NCBI GenBank assembly: GCA_011032825.1
Contig: JAADJZ010000004.1
Span: forward strand, 1-64,000
Reading direction: 5' to 3'
Source of the DNA: Massariosphaeria phaeospora
Lineage: Eukaryota; Ascomycota; Dothideomycetes; Pleosporales
Length of the DNA stretch: 64,000 nt
Shown here one piece after another: positions 43,830-55,972 of the stretch (within the stretch, counting starts at the first letter, position 1; each line of letters opens with the position of its first letter). The position numbers and the translations under genes are program-made. Below the pieces are notes generated by a model, which had not been told where the DNA came from, ran no database searches, and saw only the letters and a program-made list of their open reading frames with translations.

Positions 43830-45100
43830 TGACATTCTAGACAATAGCAACTTTACAATGCACTTTTGCGCGCGTTGCGTTGCGTTCTAAAGCGATAGAA
43901 AGTACTATTACCTAGGCTAGGTAAAATGCTGCATGCCTGTTGTCAACGACTTTAACAAGCGTTTGTACTAAAAGTAGATTGTTAAAAACAACAAAAGCAA
44001 AAAGCATAAGTATCTAAAATGCTTCTAGTGTTTTAATACAAACTAAGACTACTATTTAGTGCGTATCTAAACTAGTTGAAAGCGTTATAAGCTATTCTAA
44101 TTCTATATAAAGTACTAAAAAAGCTTTAAAATAAGTTAGAAAAAGTTGTGCTCGCTCTAAAGAGAGTTCGCAACAAAGGCTATTTTGTAGTTGTTTTTAA
44201 CTTTGCTTACAAGCCTCTGTCCCCTAGCGCGCTTAAAACTAAAAAAAAAGTCTTTAAAACTCTTCGCTAGTTTAAAGCGTACACTAACGATAAAGTAAAG
44301 CTTGCTATAATAAAAATAAGCAGGACCTGCAAAGACATTTTTAAAACGCTTAATAAGTATGTGTTCTAACTCCTTAGAGTGTAGCAAAGCGCTAATTTAG
44401 TTTTTAGTTGCTAATATGCTCTCTACAGCGCGCACCTCTACTTTTACAATAAATCTACTAACTTTAATGAAAATCTTAATGCTAAGGTTAAGCTAAATAG
44501 TTGCGTTTGTACTGTTAAAGCTGCTGCTTTTTGGCAGAAGTATTTTAAGCAGTTGTTTGACTAGTCGGTAGCAGCGAGGCTCTAAAAAGACGTTAAGCAA
44601 GCTAATACTTCGCGTAAGAAAGTATGTTAGCTTATTATAGGCTACTATAACTCGTGTTGACATATTCTAGTTTAAAAAAGCTTGCGTTGTTATTGATCTA
44701 GCAGCTAAAAGAAATTGCGAGCGCGCCTAGCTCTTTGCGGACCTTGCCAACGCAACTGCAAAGCGTGCAGTTAAAAAAAACAAAGTGTAAAAAAGTGTGC
44801 TTACAAAGAGAGTTAAGTTGCTTATAGCAAAGCTTATAAACTTCGGCTAAAAAGTTGTAAGTAGCTTAGTAGTTCCTAGCGTTAGATTGCAGCTTTTTAA
44901 GCTATTGTAGCGTCAAAAGTAGTTTTTTTGCTTAAATTAGTTTTTAAGCACGACGTTAGCGTCTTAAAACTTTATTTTAGCGTAATAGAAGCTAATACTT
45001 AGTAGTTAGTGTAAAAGCAGTTTGCTTAAGAGTAGCATAGTTATGCATACATTTTTAAAACCTACTTTGTTTTTCTTTGCTGTAAAGTGTGCTACACTAG
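43830..45100 (+). pseudogene. Cys-rich accessory reading frame antisense to Gypsy pol
   Basis: Between the chromodomain end and the LTR about 2 kb are not pol. On the plus strand, from about ATG 43858, protein-like text appears: FTMHFCARCVAF, KYYYLG, VKCCMPVVNDFNKRLY. Further Lys/Gln-rich text follows, and near 44690 comes LRARLALCGPCQRNCKAC. Interruptions are TAA/TAG with one TGA. The paired cysteines suggest a zinc-binding N-terminus. The frame shifts I had to accept mean several segments may not belong together. It is an uncharacterised passenger or regulator of the element, not a known Gypsy gene. Confidence 0.4.
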
Positions 45101-48100
45101 CTTATAATAGCACAAAGTAGCTCTCTTAACGCTATGCCTCGCGACAGTAAAATAATATATTATTTCTTTCAAAAAAGTTCGTGACTTAGAAAATCTCTAT
45201 TTTTTTATTTTTTTTATTTTTTTTTTTTGAAGATCTTGATGCTGACTATGCGTTAAGTAGCAAAGTAAAACGTATTAACTATTTCCTTTCTAAAGGCACA
45301 TCGCTTAGAGTGCGTTTTTTATTTTTTTTGCTACAAATATTTTTTTTTTTTTAAAAATCGTTAAGTGCATTTGCACTTATATTCGGTTTAAGTTCTTAAA
45401 AGTTCTTATTGTCTAGGTATTCTTTTTATTTAACGAGGTACTTCTAGGTGCTAACCGAAGATTTTTTTTTATTAAGCACTTTTTTAACGTAGTACACGTT
45501 GTTTTTAAAAGTGCGCAAGATATCTACTAAAAGCTTGTTTTAGAAAAGTATTAACTCTTTCTAGTTGTAAAGTTCTAACAGGGATACGTAAAAGACTAGA
45601 TAAACACTTTTTAGTTTAAAAAAGTTTACTTAGTACGCGTTAGTGCTAATCTAGTTTACAATAGTGCCTAGCTTTACGTACTTTTAGTTAAGCTTTTTCT
45701 TTAGCCTAGTAGATTTCATGTAGCGGTTTGAAATTAGCACTTAGTTGCTTTGCTTTAGCAAGATGTGCTTTTTACGCTTGTTAAAATACTTCTTCTAATA
45801 AGCGTTTGCAGCTTTAATTTTGCGCTAGCATTTAGCTTAAAGGGCAATTATGTAGGCTGCTATGCTTGTCTTTATAAACAACTGTTTGTTACTAAAAAGC
45901 ATTTTAAGCTAATCTAGAGCCTTTAGAAACGCTTTGTAGTACGCTACAAAAAAAGTAATTTTTGTAGTCGCGTGTTAGCTATTGTTGTACGCGAACTTCG
46001 CTACTAGCAGCTACACAGTTCAATTGTTCTGTTCAAAGCAACAGTAACATCGAAAGTACTATTCTAGCATTTGATTTTGTCTTTTAGTTTGACTATTTGT
46101 TTAAGAGTAATAAGCAGAAGAGAGAACGCTTATTAAGCTAAAATAGTAGCAGAAGCTGTCTTAGAACTTTAAGTTTATAATAAAACTTTAGTTTAAAATA
46201 ACGTTTTTCGAGACGCCGTAAAGTTTTACAATTTCTTTTATTTAAACTATTGCAAGGTTCTTTGCTGTCTAGTTAGCGCAAGCTAGAATATAGTAGGCTA
46301 TTTTAGTTAAGCAGTTTACTACAACGAGAATAGAGTTGTATACTTGCTTTATATACTTTAATAGTAAAAGTTTTGTAATAAAGTCTATTGTAACATTACA
46401 CTACAAGCTATTAAGCGCTAGCAAAAGTATAAAGAGTCTGTAAAAGCTGTGTCTAGCTGCTACTAATTTGCAACACTTTAAACAGTTGTTGCAGTACTTC
46501 TTAATATTTTTTTTTATTTTTTTTTACTTGTATTAGCGTTTAACTTTCTCTAAGGTTTTTTTAACGCCGAAGTAGCTAGCTATCGGGCTGTTATAACATT
46601 TTTAGAAAGCCTTTGCTTTTTCTTTTATTGTATTAAAGTAGATTTTATTTGACTGCTTCGTTATAGCTAGTTTTAGTCTATTTTAAGCTACTATAGGCTT
46701 TACTAGTCTAAACTCGTCTTCTAAGTCGAAGTCTAAGTCTAAGTCTAAAAAGTTTGCAGAATCGCTTGCTAGATTACTTAAGAGAACTTTATTCTTCAAG
46801 AGCCTAAGCTAGAGTGCTTAGGTTAGTTTTTCTCTAATGTGCATCTTTAGGTTTAAAGCTTTTATCTTCTTTAGAAAAGTTAGCAGGCTTGGTTCTTTTG
46901 CAGGTTAGCTAGCTAATTTTGTAATTGCTGCTACTAGGGCGAGCTTACTATAGACACTACGAGTTATTAAAGCTTGTAATAAATCTACGTAGATTTTATT
47001 GCTTTTTGCGCAGAAGCATAGGCTTCTTTTATGTAGTCTAGTTGTTAAAAAAGGCTATCGGCTAGATTTGTCTTTCTAGGTTAATGAATTATAACGAAGT
47101 TGTACTCTGTTAACCTTTCGTAAGCGCAAACTTAATAATAATTTAGAGTTTTTGTTTTTATAAACTATCGTAGGTTATTGTAGTTTGTATAGAGATTAAA
47201 CGGGATACCTAAAAAAAAATAGCGAAAGTGTAACAAACTTTTGTTAATTGCTAACAGCTTTTTATTATAAGTATTGTAATTGTACTCTGCCTTGTTTATT
47301 TTCCGCGAAAAGAAACTAATTAAGTGCTAATGCGCACTTTTTTCGCCGTTTTTACCGTTAGGAACTTTTTAGCTTAGAATTCTACTAATAGCGCTTTTAG
47401 AAGCGTTAGTTTTGAGCTTTGTAAGCTATTCTGCTTTATAATAGGCTAGAATAGAGATATTAAGAAAAGCACTCTTGAGTTTTTTAAACGCTTTCTTAGC
47501 TTTAGTCTTAAGGTTAATTCGCTAGCTTTTTTCTTTTTTTGAGCGTGCTCGCTCTAGGCCGCTTCTAGCTTTTTCTAGGTTAGTTTGGTTAATAGTAGAG
47601 CAAGCTTAGAGAACCTAGCGATAAAGCGCCGATAATAGTTTATAAAACCTATAAATACCTAAATATCTCGAACCGTGTTCGGCATTAGCTACTTCTAGAT
47701 CGTTCTAATTCGTTTTAGGTTTATTTTAACTTTTTCTAGGCATACAATGTAACTTAGTACTTTGTTTGCCGTGTGTGCTACTTGCACTTACTAAGCTTCA
47801 AGTATAGCTTTGCTTTACGCAAACGTTAAAAGACTTTTTTAACCTAGCTTACATAGGTCTTTTTTGTGTTAGAAAATACTAGAATGTTGTTAAAGTACAC
47901 AATGCAGGTTACGTTAACTAACCTAGCGAAAGCTTAGTTAATGTAGGCCTAAAATGCTGCAAGAGCATTCGTAAAACTGAATAGCATAACAAAGTACTCA
48001 AAATAACTATATCGAGTCTTAAAAGCTGTTTTCTATTTTTTTTTTTTTAATCTAGATTTGTAATAGGCTTTACGGATGTCAAGCTTAGTGTAAACTTTCG

Positions 48101-50358
48101 CCTTAGCTAACCTCTCTAAAAACTCTGCAATAAAGAGCAGAAAATAACGATTTTTAATTGTAATTTTGTTAAGGCTTTAATAGTTAACGCAAAGTTTTAA
48201 AGTGCCGTTTTTTTTCTTTGCAAAGAGAATTAGCGCACTAGCTAAAAACTTTAAGCGCTTTATTTATTCTTTATTAAAGTACTCGTCTACGTATTTGCGA
48301 AGATGCTTTAATTCCGCTGTCAATATGTTGTACAGAGGTTGATGCGAGAAAGTTGTACTAGGCTAAAGTTTAATCGCAAAATTCTACTCTTTATAAGACG
48401 CTATTACTAACGAGCTATCAAAGCTCGCTACGTCTTAGTACTTCTAATATTTAAGTTGCAAACTAGAGCTTTGCTTTTCTTAGTCGCTTGCTTTAGAGAG
48501 TGCACTAATTAAACAGACATAAAGCTTTGCATTAAGACTATTTAAAGTCTAAGCAAACTCTGCTGCGTTTTTATAGCTACTTTAGCATAGTTTAGTCTAT
48601 TTAGGTTCTTTATGCCTCTAAAGAGCATACGGCAACGCGAATAGTTTAACTTCGGCTAAAACTAATTTATTCAAAGAAGTTCGAGATACATCGAAAGCTT
48701 CTTAAGATTAGCTACTACAAAGAAGATTTATAAGTTTGTACCTTGCTTTTAGAGTTTATAATGCAAACTTCTACTACAGCACAACTATAAACAGTGTAAC
48801 TAATTTACTTAGCGATATAAAGAGAATATTAGAAATTAGTTTAAGTACTAGATTCTGTTCTTTCGCCACGACAGCTAAAGAACATTAAAATAAGCTCTAC
48901 TATCTACGATGCTTTTAAGTTTCTTGAACTCTTAATTTCTGCTAACGCGTAAGAAACGTTAAGTTCTTGCTCGTTAGCATTTTACAAAAAGTGCCTACTT
49001 TCTTTGACTATAACAAGTTAATATAAGCTACAAAGTAAAAGGCTAATTCTTTAAGCCTTTGCTTTTTCTCTTTCTTTTTTAAAGTAGGCGTTTTTCTTTG
49101 CCTTGTTAGAGCAAGTAAAGACAAAATAGCCTAGTTTGTTACATGCGTAGCAAACTAGCTCGTTAAAGCTTTTGTTTTTCTTGTTATTACTTTTTTTAAG
49201 TTTAAAGCAGCTGTTGCGTTCCTTTTTGTGCCGTTTGGCATTAGAATAAGTTAATTTATGTGCTGTTAGCGACGCGGCTCGCTTCTTGTTTTTCTTAGTT
49301 TTTCTTTAGATTTTGTTATTTTATTAGAGGTTACGATAGATCTAATTAGCTTTTTGCTCTACTTAGTAGAAAGTAGTGCAACTCTGCAGTAAAAAGTAAC
49401 GTAGTTGCTTTTTTACTTTTTCGAGAAGTGCCGCGGTGAAGTCTGCTGCTATGCTAAATAAGCTTGTTTAGTTAATCTTAGTTTAAAAAAGTTAAAGAAG
49501 TAAAAGTAGGTTAGAAAAAGTTTAAAATAGCTTCTAACATAAAGCTTTAATAGAATTGTATGCCTGCTGCTTACGTTTCTCGAAAGTGCCTAAGGCACTT
49601 AACATTTGTTCTTTAAGCAATGCCTAAGTAGAGAACTATAAAAAGAATCGCATTTTTTTATAAATTTTATAGATTTTTTAGAGCGTACGAAAGTTTTTAG
49701 TAACGTACGTTAACCTAAAAAAAACCTTTTAAAGTTTGCTAAAAAAGTCGAAGCTCTTTGTGTAGTAGCTTTCGCAATCGCGAACCTATTAGTTGTAGTC
49801 TACGCGATTCTTCTTTAAATAGCAGTGCAGTAGCTTAGAGCGAGGCAAATTAACCTAGTTAAAAACGGTTTAGGCAGGTGCTAGCACAACTAGTTACCTA
49901 ATAGCCTTAGCAAGCGCCGTTTTGTTTTTGTTTTAGTATAAAGCTTTCAACGCTTTAAGGCGAATAAGTTCTGTACAATTTTACTTATTCTGCTACTAAG
50001 TCTTTAGCTTGTTAAAAGCCTGCTTCGTAAGAAAGTTTAATAGTGCGTTGTTATTCTTATTGTTTGAGAGTAAAGTGTTGGGATTTCTTTCGAAGCGAAT
50101 TGAGTTATTCTAGCTTAGTTCAGCGCTAGAAGCGCAACTACGCCTTAGAACGTTAGCACTATTACTAATCTAAACTTCTTTATTAGCATTTTTATTCTAT
50201 TTGGTTTTGTTTACGACTAGAAATTGAGAAGTGCTTAGTTGCACAATAGAACTTCTATCTAAGTGTCTTAGAAGCAACGTAGCTTAATTGTTAAATAAAC
50301 TAGACATTGTAAACGAGGTAATCGATCTATTAAAAGTATTTTAATAGAGCAATTTGAA

Positions 50359-50579
50359 TGTAAGACTGCGTTTAATCGTAGGTTTAATAACACTTAAAAT
50401 AGATTAATAGTATAGTAATAAAAATAGTATATTCGTGTAAGAGAAACGAATTGCTGTCTTGGCAGCAATTTGATGCAAAGTACTTTTAAAAGCTTTGCAA
50501 GAAACTAGTCTAGCTCGTTATAGCCTATAGTAGCTATTAATCGAAAAAAAACAAACACGTAAAGCTACTCGGCTTTACA
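50359..50579 (-). repeat. Gypsy 5' LTR (coding orientation)
   Basis: 221 bp. In coding sense it is followed by the leader (50358-50234) that is also found at 174-298 in the miniature copy. Confidence 0.92.
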
Positions 50580-50584
50580 TTAGC

Positions 50585-51000
50585 TTAGTATTTGCTAACT
50601 AGCTTACTACTGCGCACACCTAGCATTTTATTAGCTATATCTGCTACCTCGCACATCTAAAGCGCGAATTTTCGCGAATTAAAGTCGAGTATATATTGGA
50701 TAATTGTTTGCTCTTTAGTTGCTGTGAGCTTATAGTAGTTTGCTAACGTTTTAAGTTAAAATAGAATTTTGTAGAATTAGCGAGCTAAAGTTGTAAAAAG
50801 TACGTTGAATGCTTGAGCAGCGCGCTAGAAGCTTCGAAATTAGCGTATATTGTAAGTAAAAAAAGCAAGCTAAATTCTACTTTCGCTGTTAGATAATTGC
50901 GCGTTTTGTTGTTAAGCTATGTTACGTTGATAAGAGAGTAAGTAGTCTTGGCAGAAACTAATCTACTTAGTAGATTAACTTGCTTGGTAGTAGAATACGT
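50585..51000 (-). mobile_element. Fot transposon I, 5' fragment
   Basis: Terminus at 51000 followed by TA. Read inward it starts ACGTATT, with boxes CTACCAAGCAAGTTAAT and CTACTAAGTAGATTAGT 17 bp apart that differ mainly by transitions. The transposase N-terminal region resembles element C (TATKEQTIIQYILDFNSRKF; CEVADIANK). It is cut off at the Gypsy LTR. Confidence 0.8.
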
Positions 51001-51039
51001 TATATATCTTAGAAATTAGTATTTTAAGCTTAATATAAA

Positions 51040-51270
51040 TAAAGTACTAGATTACGCTAGCGAATAAGTAGAGAGTACCTATTAATAGGTATAAGTTAAG
51101 TTATAAGTCGCATAAACTTTAGGTTAAAGTTAAGTTATAGTTACTCTAGCGTAGGTAGAGGTTAAGTTAGAGTTATTAAAGCGTTAAGTTATAGTTTAGT
51201 TAGAGTAATTAAAGCTTTAAGTTAGAGTTAAGTTAAAAGTTACATTTAAGTTATAAAGCTATGTGTTAGC
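51040..51270. repeat. MITE-like AACTCAACT repeat (copy 2)
   Basis: Inverse of 11030-11418: it starts ACGCTAGCGAATAAGTAGAG, then GTACCTATTAATAGG, then AAGTTAGAGTT-type repeats, more AT-rich through RIP. Confidence 0.65.
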
Positions 51271-54119
51271 TTAGAAAGTTGCTAAAGTTTGTAAAGTTAT
51301 TATAGCTAGTTATTACATTTAAGAACGCGCAAATAGTATTTACGAAGTTTTGTTACTACAGCTACTATTCACGTAAAAAGACACAAGTAGAGTAAAAAAA
51401 GTTGTATTATTACAAATATTAATTACAGTAGCGTAAAAGTCAAGCGCGCTTTTGTAGCAAAAGTAGCGAATTTTTTTCTTTTAAATTATTATTCGGCAGA
51501 GTTATTTTTGATTGTAAAAGCCTAGATGTAGGCCTAGATATAGGCCTAGATAACGAGCTAAGTATAAGCTTAAATATTAGCCTAAGTATTAACCTAAGTG
51601 TTAGCCTAAATAACGAGCTAGGATAACTATAATAACTATACCTCGTACGCCGTAAGCTTTTAGCTAAAGTCTAAAATAGTAGCACAATTAAATAAAAAAA
51701 ATTGTTTATTGCTAGTTCTTTTATAATACTTGCTAAGTTTAGCTTTTTTTTTTATCTACAGCAGCTCGTACAACTGTAGGCTACTTAAAAGTATTTTAAT
51801 TTTTTTGTATTGTTGTTAAGTTTGTTTTGCATACTATTTAGAAAGTTAAAAAAACAGTTGTATATAAGCTAGATATACTAGACTTGTAAGTTATAGTTTT
51901 TACTTAAAAAGTTTATTGCGTCTTTAAAGTTTTTAAGCATATTAGTAATTAACTTTAAGTAGTGCTATTTGTTTAGTATTAATTTTAGTTGCTTAAAGTT
52001 GCAAAAGTTTACTTTTGCTATATTTTTATTATTTAAAATACTGCTTGCACTAATTATTATTTCAAGTGCAATTTCTTTTACTAGCTATTTGTTAATAAAT
52101 TTTTAGATTTTAAGTGCGCGCTTGCACATATTGTAAGTTAAATTTTATTATATTTTAACGTTGCGAATAACAAACATTTGTTGTTTTAGTAGCAAGTGTA
52201 GTTGCGTAGCAATAAACTACTTGTATTATTAAAACAACAAATTAATTGCTATGCAAATAGCTTAAAGCTAGGTGTATATTAAGCTGTAATAAAAGTATGT
52301 AATAACGTACTATATACTTTACAAAAAGAGTTTAAAATAAAGATATTTGCTTGCACGTCGCTTAAATAGCGTCTTTGTAATATTTTTTTTAGTTTAACGT
52401 TAGCACCTACTAATGCTGCGAGCTTAAAATGTATAATAAAATTTTAAACAATAAAGTTAATAATGTAAGCAAAACACAAGATTGAGTTTTTTAATAAGCT
52501 CTAAAGTATGTTCTTTGCTTCTAGTTGTTGTTTAATAACACAACTAAGCGTTTTGTTTTTTTAGCATTATTTGCAGTAATTGCTAGAAAGCGTAATTTAA
52601 TGCTAGTGTTTAAGAGTACTTGCAGTATATTAGCAGCTGCAGCAGCACTAGTATGTTTTCTGCGTAAAAAAACGAAATCTAGCAACTTCTTCTAAAGCTG
52701 CTAGTTGCAGTTAACGTAGTATCCTTTAACTACAAGGAAACTAAAATAATTAAAAGCAAACTACTTATCTATTGCAATTAAGATCTTAGTTAACTAGCTA
52801 AGGTTATTAAGAAGTAATGCTTTAGCTTTTTAAATCGTTTATAGAATATTTCTTAAAATTTGAATTAGCTAATACTTAGAATATTAAGTCGAAAAAATTA
52901 AAAAAATTGCTAAAATAAAGGCTGCTTAATTGTTTAAAAAATCTAGTTGCTATATATAACTACTCGTACTAGTTTCTATTTAAAGGCCTAAGTTGAATAT
53001 AGTAGTACAATAGTAGTAAATTAAAGTTAACATAGTGCTAGCTGTAGACGAGGTTAAGAGTAAACAAAAGTAAGCGTTTTTTAGCAGGTTTTAGATTTAA
53101 AGTAGTTAAGTAAGTGTTTATTTTTAATAGTTTTAACTACTAGGTGCTAAAGAGCAAAGCTGCAATTATAATAGAATACGTAGAAGTAGCTATTACTAGA
53201 ATTAGCAGTTTCTTTAAACTATAGCTATACCTAACTAGTGCGTATAGCAAAGTTCTATCGCAAATTTGCTATTTTTAGGTCTAGAGTCTACTTAGTAAAA
53301 CTCTACTACATTTTTTACGCAGTTACTACTGCTTTTTATTCTGTATTATTCTTAATATGCGTAAAAGAATACTTTACTAGATGTAGTTTATTTTATTTTT
53401 TTCTAAACAAATTGCTTAGCGTTGAATTTAAATAAACGAATAAGTAGCGAAAGTTCTACTATGTTTATAACAAAAGGTATAGTACAAAAGCGCAAGTACT
53501 ATAATAATAAACTGTAATAATTAGTATTAGAGTAGACTAAAAATAGAGAATAAGTACATTGCTAAAGAAAAACACGTAGATTGTTAAAGAAAAACAGAAC
53601 ATGCTTTTCTGCTTGCGAAATATTGCTAACGTCTAAGCGCAAAAGCTAAAGCAGTAATGCAACTAAAATTAGAGCTAGAATTAAAGCTACAGTAGTAGCG
53701 CTTTTATTTTACAGTACTAATTAGGTTATACTTGCTAATTTGTTAATCGTAATGTTATGCACGTTTTAAGCTGCGTTATAAATAGTAGATACTAGCTATG
53801 TCTATGCTAGCAACGTTTTAATTTACATAAAAAAGTAAAGAGCTTTAAGTCTGCGCTTTTTTATAAGCGTTACTATCGTTAGAAAAACTCTTTTAATCTA
53901 AATACTCTACTAACTTAGTTTGCTCTACTACTTTAGTTTGCTCTACTACTTTAGTTTGCTCTACTACTTTAGTTTGCTCTACTACTTTATCTACTACCTT
54001 ATTTTGCTTTGTATTTTTATTTTTATTTTTAACTTTTTATATATTTTTACTAAAAGACTCGTTTGCTTTTGCTAACGCTTTTCTTTACTAATTTTCTATT
54101 TTATATTCGTCTTTACACT
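51271..54119. other. AT-rich, no gene; TAGGCCTA and 18-bp tandem repeats
   Basis: Contains degenerate TAGGCCTAGATA-like repeats at about 51525-51620 and four tandem 18-bp units at 53917-53988. The open frame at 53238-53435 looks like chance in AT-rich sequence. No TE domain was recognised. Confidence 0.45.
53917..53988 (+). repeat. 18-bp tandem repeat, 4 copies
   Basis: Four exact units of AGTTTGCTCTACTACTTT. Confidence 0.9.
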
Positions 54120-54121
54120 TA

Positions 54122-55970
54122 ACGTATTAGATTACCAAGCTAGCTAGATTACCGAGCCGGCTACTTTTCCTTGGCACTACCAACTCTATTATCGGCCTAC
54201 GATGCTTCAACCAAGCAACGCAATACTTACTAAACAAGAAAGCAGAATTAATATCGCAATCTAAGCTTATAAAGCTGGCTAATTTTGAAGTCTACGACGC
54301 GCTGCTGCATTGTTCAACGTTAATTACTAAAAACTCTCTAATTAGCTCAACAGAATTGCATTTCAACTTTAAACACAACTTAATTGCTAGAAGCTTACTG
54401 CAACTAAAGAGCAAACAATTGTCTAACATATTCTCAACTTTGATTCGCGAGGATTTGCTTTCCGGCTGTCTAAAGTAGGAGATATAAGAGATAAACTAAT
54501 AGCTGCGCAAAGTAAAAAGCTAGTAGGCAAAAAATAGGCTACAAGATTTGTATCGCGTTTAAGCGAGCTTAAGATAGCTTTTAATTGAGCAAAGAACTAG
54601 TAGAGAATACAACAAGAAGATTCTAAAGTAATTAGCGCGTGGTTTAAGCTTGTTAGAGATACTAAAGCCAAGTACAGCATCTACGAGAATAACGTGCACA
54701 ACTTCAATAAAACTAGTTTCTAAATAGGCGTAATTAAGTTTATGAAAGTTGTTACAAGCTCTTAAAAACGTACTTAGCCTAATCTAATCCAGCTAGGCGA
54801 TCGAGAGTAGGTAATAGTTATCCAAAGCATCTGCGCCGCAGGGTACGCAATTTTGCTATTTATTATCTACAAAAAGCGCGTTTACATTTTAGCATAGTAC
54901 GAGAAGAATTCTATACCTAGCAATTAGAAGCTTTTAGTTTCTAAGAATAGCTAAACAAACAACGCTTTTAGTTTTAAGTAGTTAAAGCATTTTAACGCGC
55001 ATACAAAGGCGCGTTAGGTAGAAAAGTATTAGCTACTTATTCTAGACAGCTATAAGAGCTACTAATCTTAGAATTTCAAAAACTATTGCTTTAAAAACAA
55101 GATTTTTACGCTTTGCATGCTAGCTTATTTATTCTATATTCTTTAGCTGCTAGATGTAGTTTGCTTCTCGCTGCTAAAGCTAAAGTACTCTTAACGCGTT
55201 TGGAACTTAGCGCGCTAGCGCGTCTTTTATATCAACAAAGAAAGCTTTTTGCTAGCCTTTAAAAACGCGTTTTTTAAAGTGTTTACAACAAAGAACTGTA
55301 AAAAAGCTTTTAAAGTTTCAAAGCTAGTTTCTATTAATGCGGAGGTAGTACTTAATCGCCTTGAAGTACGGCTACGTACCTCGCTACTACCTTTCGCACT
55401 AAAGACGCCGTAGTAGTCAAAGACTCTAAGCAATACGCTTGAATTTAGATCGCAATTAAAGCTTATTACTACTAAGCTTAGTTTCTTTTTATTATTTTTA
55501 AAAGATAAAGTTAACTAGCTTGTCAAAGAGTTCTACTAGATAGCCTATTAGGTTGAGCTAATGCGCGATCGAATCTCTAGCCTTAAAAAAACTATTGAAG
55601 AAGCAACAAGAAAAAAATTACAAAAACAAAAGCGAATTTAGACAGGTAGCACAATAGAGTATAGTAACAAATTAGCGCAAGTAGCTGCTAAAGCGTTTAC
55701 AGCACTTTAGCTATCAAAGAAAGCGCGTAGTAAAGAGAGTTAAAAAAGAGCACAACTAGCTCTACGGCGCTGTAAAAACTGTAGTAATACAAGGCACAAT
55801 GCTCAAACTTGCCAAAAGAATACAGAAAAAGCTTTTAAATTTAAAGCTAGCACGACGTACGCAGGTTCCTTGTTTAATAGCAATTAGTTTAATGTTCTTT
55901 GAGATAAGTTGGTTGTGCCAAGGAAAAGTAGCCGGCTCGGTAATCTAGCCGGCTCGGTAATCCAATACGT
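54122..55970 (+). mobile_element. Fot/pogo transposon B (sister of A)
   Basis: 1849 bp, TA at 54120-54121 and 55971-55972. The terminal repeats start ACGTATT, with two 17-bp boxes at each end (ATTACCAAGCTAGCTAG and ATTACCGAGCCGGCTAC). The transposase from ATG about 54202 (MLQPSNAILTKQESRI) to about 55870 keeps TATKEQTIV, FNKTSF, PNLIQLGDRE, SICAAGYAILLFII, ARQRVFYINKESFLLAFKNA and a C-terminal CKNCSNTRHNAQTC, with many TAG/TAA. It is less damaged than A. Confidence 0.92.
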
Positions 55971-55972
55971 TA

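Larger units (their letters stand above)
43112..50579 (-). mobile_element. Ty3/Gypsy chromovirus-type retrotransposon, RIP-degraded
   Basis: 7468 bp between 221-bp LTRs in the same orientation. Minus-strand landmarks in order: CCHC knuckle (49111-49152, CYACNKLGYFVFTC with His changed to Tyr), reverse transcriptase (47860-48010, FEYFVML, TNALAAF, IVYFNNILVFSN in place of YLDDIL), integrase zinc finger and LLQ block (46390-46520) and chromodomain (45365-45460, KYLVK.KEY). A purine tract (AGGAGAAAAATAA in minus sense) precedes the LTR at 43332. Every frame is full of TAG/TAA. No matching 5-bp target duplication was seen; the left flank repeats an LTR start, suggesting insertion next to another LTR. 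Confidence 0.92.
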
